Positions 10,480-18,400 of a DNA stretch of 24,985 bases are shown here, in pieces (position 1 is the first letter of the stretch; the number at the start of each line of letters is the position of its first letter). The notes under the pieces were generated by a model that made no database searches, was not told the DNA's origin, and saw nothing but the letters and a program-made list of their open reading frames with translations. Source of the stretch: Pelargonium cotyledonis (taxonomy: Eukaryota; Streptophyta; Magnoliopsida; Geraniales; Geraniaceae); the NCBI GenBank assembly GCA_036897625.1, contig JAYMTA010000710.1, forward strand, positions 1 to 24,985, written 5' to 3'. The translations under genes were made by a program, and so were the position numbers.

Positions 10480-11460
10480 ACCTCCTGCCCTCAAGGTGAA
10501 CATAGGAGTACTTGTGCAAAAAAATCATAGAGGTCCTCCCAAGAGTTTGTCTTCCCCGAGGTTGTAGACCAATGAACCAGAACTTGAGATACCCAAGTTT
10601 GAATTCTGAAAATTTTCCCACATGCCAAAATCTCCAAAACTTCTTCCTGGTCAACAATTTCAGGGTCAGTCAATGGTAGTGGCAGAGATTGATGAACAAG
10701 GTCGCTTATAAACTTCTTGGGAGTAGCAATTTGTATGCTACGACCCCAATTTTTTGTCAATAACTCTGAATAGTCCAAAGTATTTCATGCATCTGAATCT
10801 TTCGTAAGGCCACTGAATTATGCATGTATGGTTGAAGTTTGACTAAAACCCAATTACCAATGTTAAATTGTACATCCCTTTTGGGTTTTTTCATCTGAGC
10901 CTCCATTTTTCTTCTAGGCTCTTTGCAAATTTTCTTTCAATTGTGCCAAAATAGCATCCCTGGTTAACAGAATGGACTCCATTTCTTTGTTGACTGTTGA
11001 GCCTGGTATGTAGTTAGCACTGGCTGGAGCGGGTCTACTATATAGAACTTGAAAGGGAGTAAGGCCAGCAGAGGTGTGGTAAGAGATGTTACGCCAAATC
11101 CATGGATACTTCAGATCAAACAGAAGGAATTGGTAAAGGCTAGAGCAAACCTACTTGTGTTTGATGGCCACTCTTTGCTTGCTGGCATATTTGACATTTA
11201 GATACATATTCCTGAACATCTGATAATATACCTGGCCAATAGAATTTGACATCTATTCTCTTAGAAGTTCTCTTCACACCCGCATGTCCCCGAATCTTTG
11301 AATCATGAAACTCCCATAAAAGCAACTGCTTCAAAGATGTGCTATTAGGAATGTACATCTTATCTCCCCAAAAAACTAACCCATCTTTAATAGTCACCAT
11401 AGCTGGAAGTTGTAGGCCTAGTTAATAATTTGTGATCCATTTGTAAATTGTCTCATCTTG
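10480..11460 (-). pseudogene. Integrase zinc domain, C-terminal tail and chromodomain, catalytic core deleted
   Basis: At 11,400-11,140 the translation has the gypsy integrase N-terminal zinc domain: LVFWGDKMYIPNS, then His residues in WEFHDSKIRGHAGVKRT, then CQIC. It runs into a degenerate QPLPIP..SEVSMDL near 11,140-11,095. The next residues, in another frame, are WRNISYHTSAGLTPFQVLY, which normally lie at the far side of the catalytic core. The roughly 120-130 residues between, which hold the D,D-35-E triad, are missing. The tail continues to about 10,870 (NKEMESILLTRDAILAQLKE). At 10,778-10,491 a chromodomain-like end has PEIVDQEEVLEIL and TQVLVHWS-like SQVLVHWSTTSGKTNSWEDL. In-frame stops are present. 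It is non-functional. Confidence 0.88.
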
Positions 11461-11509
11461 GAGAAGTTAGCCTCTGAGCTGCTTGAGGAACCCAAATTTG
11501 GGAGAAGAA

Positions 11510-12071
11510 AGTGTTACTCATGTCCATAAAAGGCCTGGAGAGAGCATCATGCCACGGTTTGAATATACGTGACTCAAAAATTCTATCCGAACGGCAAAAA
11601 GACTACACCTACATAAATGGAAGAATCCAAAAGGATCTGGATAGTTCGAAAAAATGCAAGACTTCCACATGTGAGTGTCATGTGCACTATGGATAACATG
11701 AAATATCAAGTCCGAACACAAGGCCCAATTCATGCTAGTCCAACACTTTGCATTGTCCAAGCCCAAGACGAAGCCCTATCCTATTCCTACATGAAAGAAT
11801 CTAGAAATATGAATATTTCTTAGAAGAACTCTAGAATTATGAGGAAACGTAGGGACAATTAGACAATTAATCTTAACCATCCATAATACTCATGTAGTTT
11901 TAATCCTAACCATTCATTTAGTTATGCTTTTAGTATAAATAGGGGAGGGCAACACTTACCCAAACCGTCCTCCAGCTTTTTGTATTTTGCCTTTGCATAA
12001 TAGAAGTACTATTTTGGACTTGTATATTCCATATTTGCTATTTTTCCTTTTTTCCAAAAAAAAAAAAAAAC
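11510..12071 (+). mobile_element. Foreign insert within the gypsy element (LTR-like or retroposed, poly-A end)
   Basis: Between the RT block and the integrase zinc domain, where RNase H should be coded, lies about 560 bases with no gypsy similarity. On the plus strand it has a TATA-like TATAAATAGGGG at 11,934-11,945, a T-rich CTTTTTGTATTTTGCC 3' part and a terminal A-run at 12,058-12,071. This layout suits a solo LTR or a promoter-bearing retroposed fragment. Beside the A-run the motif CAATTTGACA occurs twice in near tandem, but no matching copy is seen at the other end, so no target duplication is shown. The 5' boundary is an estimate. I do not recognise the family. Confidence 0.45.
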
Positions 12072-12660
12072 AATTTGACACAATTTGACAAACAACTTGT
12101 TCTGAGATAGAATTTCCAAAACTTGATACATACATCCAGAATTTGATGCTGATGTTGGATATGTTCATTCCACATCTTACTATATGTTAAAATATCATCA
12201 AAAAAGCCTAGTACTGACCTTCTTAATTGTTTCCTAAGTACATCAATCATGCAAGCTTGAAAAGAAGCAGGAGCATTGCTCAAACCAAAGAGCATTACCA
12301 GTCATTGATAGAGCCCAATGTGAGTTTTAAATGTTGTCTTCTCCCTATCAAATTCTTTGAATAAAATTTGATGATAACCTGATCTGAGAAACAACTTTGA
12401 GAAGAATATTGATCCATCTAGTTCATCAAGTAGTTCTTCTTTAGTAGGCATAGGAATTTTGTTTTTAACTGTGACTTCATTTAAGCCTCTGTAATCAACA
12501 CAAAACATCTAGGTTCCATCTTTCTTATTGACCAAAATAAATGGTGTTGAATAAGGACTATTGTTGTGCTCAACCAAACCCTCCATGATGAGTTCTTCTT
12601 TGATTTTTTCTATTTCATTTTTTTGAGGAAAAAACATATTTGTATGGTCTAATATAGGTA
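12038..12660 (-). pseudogene. Gypsy reverse transcriptase fragment
   Basis: Read downward from about 12,640, frames join as IRPYKYVFSSKNEIEKIKEE, then EGLVEHNNSPYSTPFILVNK, then CVDYRGLNEVTVKNKIPMPT, then SKLFLRSGYHQI. After a stop the frame at 12,295 continues MLFGLSNAPASFQACM and GFFDDIL, then NKLFVKL. These are RT blocks in order. The catalytic box is FFDD (about 12,205-12,194) in place of the usual Y/F-x-DD, so both Asp residues remain. The domain breaks off into the A-run at 12,058-12,071, so the thumb, connection and RNase H parts are absent. Stops (for example between 12,302 and 12,295) and frame changes make it a pseudogene. Confidence 0.9.
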
Positions 12661-12949
12661 GGTTTTACATTTGGTATAAAAGGTATGTTGTGATCATGAG
12701 TTCTCTGTGGAGGTAAGGTTGTAGGTTTTTCAAACACATGTTGGTAGAGATGTAGTAGTAGTAGTAGGGTAATGTCAGGGTGAAGTGTGTCAGGGATGTC
12801 AGCAAAAATATTCTAAACAACTGGAACTTGTTGCACTGTATAATATTCAACAAAGGCATAAGTGTGAACCATTCTCACCATGTGATGGAATTGTGCTTGT
12901 TTTATACTTGAGTGTTCCCCCTGTAATTGAATAAACTTTTCTATGTCAT

Positions 12950-13320
12950 CAACACTTTCTTGTAACTTGTAAGGTATGTTCTCAATGTTGCAAGTCACTC
13001 AACCTCAAAACTAGATCAGCTCCCCATATAGGCAACACAATTAAAGGTACCTTGATTGAATGTTGTTGAATGTGAATAGTTGCTTCCTTGATTTTACCCA
13101 CAACCCTAAGAAATTCTCCATTCCCAACCTTCACAGAAAATTAGGGTATGGTTCTATAGGCAATTTTAAAGCTTCTGCAATCATAGGTTGAATGAAATTA
13201 TGGGAGCTCCAATTATGAATAAACACAGTGACATGTCTTACAAGGATTGTTGCTCTATACTTCATCATGATTGTTGATTGACATCCAGCCAAAGCAAAAT
13301 AGGACATTATGGGCTCACTA
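12950..13320 (-). pseudogene. Gypsy aspartic protease fragment with lost active site
   Basis: The frame at 13,400-13,131 carries MSYFALAGCQ, TILVRHVTVFIHNWSSHNFI and LKLPIEPYPNF, the usual start of a gypsy retropepsin. The following VGNGEFLRVV and IVLPIWGADLVL segments extend to about 13,000 in a shifted frame. The catalytic box, normally Asp-Ser/Thr-Gly before SSHNF or ATHNF, reads His-Asn-Trp at 13,217-13,209. The catalytic Asp is therefore gone. Each of the three codons is one base away from the expected one. Confidence 0.85.
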
Positions 13321-14332
13321 CTCTGCTCAGTAGGTTCAGGTGGCGGATCATTGTTAAACAACATTTCTTCCTCCTCGACCAAGTCAATATGCATATACAT
13401 TGGTTTATTAGGACAATTATGGATTGGTGAGTACTTTTCGTTACAAGTAAAACATTGGTGCTTCTCTCTTCTATTTGTAATTTCAGACTGGGTAATGTTC
13501 TGGTCTTGTTTTGATTTAGGCGTAGATGTGGTGTTTTCTGTGGTGGTGTGGGTAGGATTGGGTTGTTGTAGGCTGGTTTATTGTAATTTTTGTGACTTAA
13601 GGGTGGTTTAGAAGTTTTGATTATCGTTTCATGGAGTTTTGCTATCCCCACTACCATGGATATTGTGTTAGGTCTAGCAACTATATGCTCACTATGTATA
13701 TGACCTCTTAAGCCTCCAATGAAAGTGTAAATGATCATAGGCTCAGTCAAACCTTTAATGCGATTTAGGTACAGACAGAATTGAGAGTAATAATCAGAGA
13801 ATGTATGGCTACCTTGATTCAATTTGAAGAGAGCTCGTCTGAGATTCTCAAACACTGATGGACCAAATTGCTCGAAAAGAGTCTTTGAAAAACTGCGCCA
13901 CTCGAAGAATTGCCCCAATTTCTTCAAGCTTTTTGAACCAGTTAATATGCGAGCCTCCATATTTGCTTATGTCATAATCAATTTATTCCACTAATTTGTT
14001 TTGTAGATTGCTAAATAAGCCTCTTCTCTTGCTAGCCATTCAATTGGTTCTATTCCAGTGAATTTGGGGAAGTACATTGCGTTCTCGTCGCTCACGCCAG
14101 TGAAATGATGAGATGAAGAGATCTTCGTCGCGAAAGCAGCTGTAGTCGAGCTCTCTGCATGTAGATCCGGTAGTGTTTGCTTCTGTGATATAGCCATGCC
14201 AACCAAAAATTGGTTAATTTTGGCTTCCATGCATTGTTGGTGGATCTTAATGTCTATGACTTCATTAAGAACATAGTCATGAGCAGGTTCTAGAGTTGGT
14301 AATCGCTCACCATGAGTAGCTTCCTGCACCAT
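13300..14332 (-). pseudogene. Gypsy gag (capsid/nucleocapsid) fragment
   Basis: The likely start is the Met at 14,332 (MVQEATHGERL), next to the inner edge of the 5' LTR. Capsid signatures are MYFPKFTGIEPIEWLAREEA (to 13,991) and, after a frame change, FFEWRSFSKTLFEQFGPS, LFKLNQGSHTFSDYYSQF and TFIGGLRGHI (13,960-13,640). A nucleocapsid zinc knuckle lies at 13,454-13,413: C-F-T-C, then E-K-Y-S-P-I-H-x-C. This matches the CxxC..EKYSPGHxC form seen in plant chromoviruses, but with Ile for Gly. At least two frame shifts separate the parts. Confidence 0.88.
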
Positions 14333-14881
14333 GTTCACATAGAAGATAGAGATCATAAACACACAACACACAATCAATTACCTTAGCTAAAATTAGCTTC
14401 CACAACTATTCGATTAACCAGGAGTCTTAGCTTCGAAAAGTCTACAATGGAGGTTGAAGAAATTGAACAATAGAACATAGAGAAAGGGAGAGAAAACAAA
14501 ACAATCCAAATCTTCAACAAAAACAAAATTACATGAATTAGACTATTTAACTAATCATGCAGATGAGCAGGAAGCTTACTCTCTTTTTCGCTTGTCCTTT
14601 GTGGCTCGTGCTCCTCACTCCCTTCATTCCCCCGCTTGAGTCGTTATCTAAGCTGGAGTTGTCCAAGCTATAACATCTTTCTTCACGCTCAAGTTTCCCA
14701 TTGTAGAAAAAGGAACACCATACGGAATGATGCCATTTGGAGTTGCGCTTTCATTAATCTCGACGACGGCGTTTTGTCTCGATTCTCTCTCTCTTAACTG
14801 AAACGTCGCTGTCTTATTTTCTTCTTTCTCTTTTTAGCCTTTCAAACTCCTACAGCTATATCCTCATCCTGTAGTATACTA
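14325..14881 (-). repeat. 5' LTR of the gypsy element
   Basis: The partner of the LTR at 9,968-10,471. It keeps the same blocks (ATAGAGATCATAAACACACA from 14,346, CGCTTTCATTAATCTCGACG, CTATATCCTCATCCTGTAGT) but is about 50 bases longer through several small insertions, such as a TAGAAAAAGGA stretch near 14,705 and an extra AACTGAAACGTCGCTGTC near 14,798. Numerous substitutions between the two LTRs point to an old insertion. The right edge is set where similarity ends after GTAGTATAC (14,879). Confidence 0.85.
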
Positions 14882-15454
14882 TTCCTTTGAGTTTGTTACA
14901 ACACACATCTATAGAAATGTAAGAGTATATATACAACACCAACTAGATGCAAACACATATTGAAAATGGAAAAGACACTTATTTGGAAAGTAATATCAGC
15001 CATTTTTTGAGTGCTCAATCCTTAACATGATGGTGTCTGAAAGGACACAAGCATCAGCATGAAACATGAAGTAACAATATTCACATAAATTCAACATAAA
15101 GGTATCTCAACCAAAACTCATATTCATAAATAATCCTCTTTCATAATCAACAAATATTGGAATGGATTGGCAGAAAGCTATTGTTGCTTCATTTCATTTC
15201 ATTCCATTTGTCACAACATTATATTATCAACAATGAACAAATCACACATGAATAGAATATAATAGAATAGAATAAAAAAATAAATAGGACTAGAGAGTTG
15301 TTGGATATTACAAAAATCCCAATTCTACACAATTGAAAGGATAACTTCCCACCCTCTCCTGTCCCAATGTCATCATTCATCTGCAAAACAGCAAATAAGG
15401 ATAAGAGGAAAATGGCTACCTGCATGAATCAACGACAACCTTGGAAGGTTCCGG
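14882..15454 (-). other. 3' flank and probable 3' UTR of the PP2C gene
   Basis: No gene is seen. The part next to the PP2C stop codon (about 15,200-15,454) is probably transcribed as its 3' UTR. I could not place a polyadenylation signal on the minus strand with confidence. The remainder is AT-rich spacer up to the gypsy LTR. Confidence 0.5.
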
Positions 15455-18400
15455 TTATTTCCGTGCAGGTGCAGCCTTGTTTTCCCCTTTCCCGGGCACA
15501 AACCTAGGCAGATTCACCAGAGTGTTTACTCGGGACACTCCTTCAAGAGCAGACCAATCTATGTCTGATTCCAAATCACTGTCCTGCTGCTCTTCTGACT
15601 CTGAGCTCTCTTCTTTACTTTCTCCTTGAACAACTTCTTCGCCATTTTTCACATGCCCCATAAGGTTCACCTCATCTTTCTCCTTTCCAGTGCCAACATG
15701 CTCTAATAAAGGACGCTCCTCTTTGGGCTTGGCTTTGGAAGCAGTATATACATCGTTTGAATTGGAGTCGAGGAAGAGGCAAACTACAGCACAGTCGTCA
15801 ACTTTGGATGTAGGATACTTGAATCTCCATGCTCTCACCGCTGACTCAACCAAATATCGAGCAGCACAGGAGCGTGTGGGGGCAGAAGCTATGATATCTA
15901 CCACTTCTTTGTTTGTAAGCACATCCCATATCTGCAGTGAAATCAAATAAAAATCTAGACCCATTCCTAGGCTAAATGCATTGAATCAAAAGCAAGTAAC
16001 TTCAAGTAGGAACTCTTACCCCATCTGTAGCCAAGATGATGAACTGATCCCTCTCGGTGAGCCGTCGATAGGATACTTCGGGCACAGAGATCAGACCAAA
16101 ATCCTTCAGGCAAAAATCCCCAAAAGCACGTGCCATGGCAAGGCCGGGAGCATCATTGTTTGGTAACCAAACTCGGGCAACCTCTGGTTCATCCTGAAGG
16201 GAAAAAACTCGCCCTCTACATTTCCGTATTCTCTCTAATTCCGCTGTAATAAAAGAAATATTGAAACAAATGAGCAAGAAATTACTGACAGAAGTTAATA
16301 AACAATTGGACAAAACTTGATCACTTCATTCTTCATGTTGCATTCATTCCCAAGATTAAATAGCAATGCACCTTCTAACAGCAAAACCTATTCTCATGGA
16401 ACCCGTTCCACATGCAACAAACAACAATAATAACCAAAGTTATTTCTCAAAAAAAAAAATTGGAATCGGCAACATGAATCCTTACCAAAATTCCTTGGCC
16501 CCTCCTAATAGTATCCTCCTCCACATCATTCAATCAAAAACTATTATCTCCTTGTCAAGTCCTGCATTATCACGACTTTTTTACTACTTTGCACACTATA
16601 TTACGTCTATGCCAATTCTTTTTTCATTTCTCATGATTGATGCCCCCATCATTCCTAACTAATAAAACAGGGTGGTCCAGTACACGAGACTTCCACCATT
16701 AAAGGGTCTAGAGAGGATAATTCATGTGCGCAACCTGACCCTGCTTTTGCAAAGAGGAGGTTGTTTCCCTCACTCGATCCAGATCATATAATGACCTATA
16801 ACACAATTCAACTTCTTGTCCTCAACTACGTTTAGTACTTACATTTCTTGGTCGCCACTTGTACATATGATTTACATGGATGCATTTGTCATCCATATCA
16901 TTGTCATGCACCAACAAACTTCGAATGCTTAATTATTGACATTCCAAGTAGATGGAAATCAAGATAGGATGGAAAAGGTAAAAAAGAGAAGAAAAAAGAA
17001 GGAAAGAAGGTTCACACTTTTACGAGTGGCTTCTACTCTAGTCAGATAGACTATATCCTTACAATGGCAGTCGACAGATGGAGGAAACGTGAGGTATTGT
17101 AAAATGATCATGAGTGACATTTTACGAACACAACACAGGGTATGTTTGTAGGAAAATTGGGATCGTCAGTGAGCCTAGGATTAGATTTGGGAGAGAGAAT
17201 GGTTAAGGATCCTAGATGAGATCTAATAGAGGACACTAGTGTCATATGGAACAATTGGCAACTTGAATTAGAAATATAGCAAAACAAATTCTTGGAGAAT
17301 CAAGAAGGTATGACCCTAAGGTAAGGGAACTTGGTAGTGAAATAAGAGGTGCATAATGGCAATAGAGAGAATAGAATGCTATTGGCGGATATAGTAGGAT
17401 ATGAGCCAAAATAACTAAGAAGAATATAAACAGAAAAATTAATGAACTAGAATGTAGTCGAAAAAGCTAGGATTCCCCAACCAGTCAAATATGGGGTACA
17501 ACTTGTGTGTTCTAAAATCTGAACTAAATCTCCAGAAAAGACTTGTAATAATACTCTCGGAGAAGTTTTATGGTGGGTAATAAAGAAGAAATATGAGAAG
17601 GATCATCAACTAGTGTAGGGATAAGTAAAAGTCACAAGAGATTTCCCTATTGCAATAAGATCAGCTCTAATGCATTTCCTTTTTGTATTGGTCACTACTC
17701 ATAAGAACTCTTCAACATGAAGTTCCCTAGTACATACTGTTTGCAGATGATATCTCTTAGTTGCTAAGAATGTAACAGATGTTATTGTCAAATTAGATAG
17801 GTGGAGAGAGACTTTAGCATCAAAGGAATTCAGAATAAATAAAAGAAAAATTAAATTTATGAAGTGTAAATCTAGCAAAAATTGGAGGCAAGTTAGTCAT
17901 TCAATAATGGCAAAAGATAAGAATACAAGGAGTGATCATTTTTGGTACCTTGAATCTATCACTAAAAAAATGGAGACAATGAAAAGGATGCTAAAAATGG
18001 TATTGATGCAAGGTGAGTGAAGTGAAAGTAGCATGGATTAAAGAAGAAGAATATGAGTAAACAACCCCAAAGAGTTTCGCTTAAAAGATTCGTGTAGCCG
18101 ACTCCAGCATTGTTAGGGAAATAGCTCGATCGTTGTTTTTACCAAGGTCAATAATGTTGCATAAGCAACTCTAGGCGATGTATACAAAGAAAAAGTAGTG
18201 TTGAGGCAAGAATTTGTATGCCAACATGCAGATGTTATCTGATACAACTACATGCTTCAAGAACCTCTTTTCAATTCAAGTACAAATAAAGCCTCCCAGT
18301 TAATCTGAATTCAGAAGCTAAAGAATTGAAGCACATATACAATAATTATATAATATAAAAAATGGAGTTATGACACTATATTTTCTAATCCTGATCAAAC

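Larger units (their letters stand above)
9968..14881 (-). mobile_element. Degenerate Ty3/gypsy chromovirus-type LTR retrotransposon
   Basis: A 4.9-kb element lies on the minus strand between the two convergent host genes. Two related LTRs bracket fragments in the order gag, protease, reverse transcriptase, integrase zinc domain, integrase tail and chromodomain-like end, which is the chromovirus order. All coding parts contain stops and frame changes. The integrase catalytic core is deleted, and the RNase H region is replaced by an unrelated AT-rich insert with a poly-A run. Just before the 3' LTR, GAGGGCAGGAGG (minus strand) looks like a polypurine tract. The exact ends are uncertain: LTR similarity fades at both edges, and I could not confirm a 5-bp target duplication (TATCC on the left and ATTCC or TTCCT on the right are only approximate). 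It is not functional. Confidence 0.9.

Noticed and set aside
9963-14886. Target-site duplication of the gypsy element
   Set aside because: TATCC on the left and ATTCC or TTCCT on the right are only approximate matches and depend on uncertain LTR edges, so I do not claim it.
15382-15420. Intron in the PP2C 3' UTR (GTAGCC...TTTGCAG on the minus strand)
   Set aside because: The interval is only about 38 bases, shorter than plant introns can normally be.
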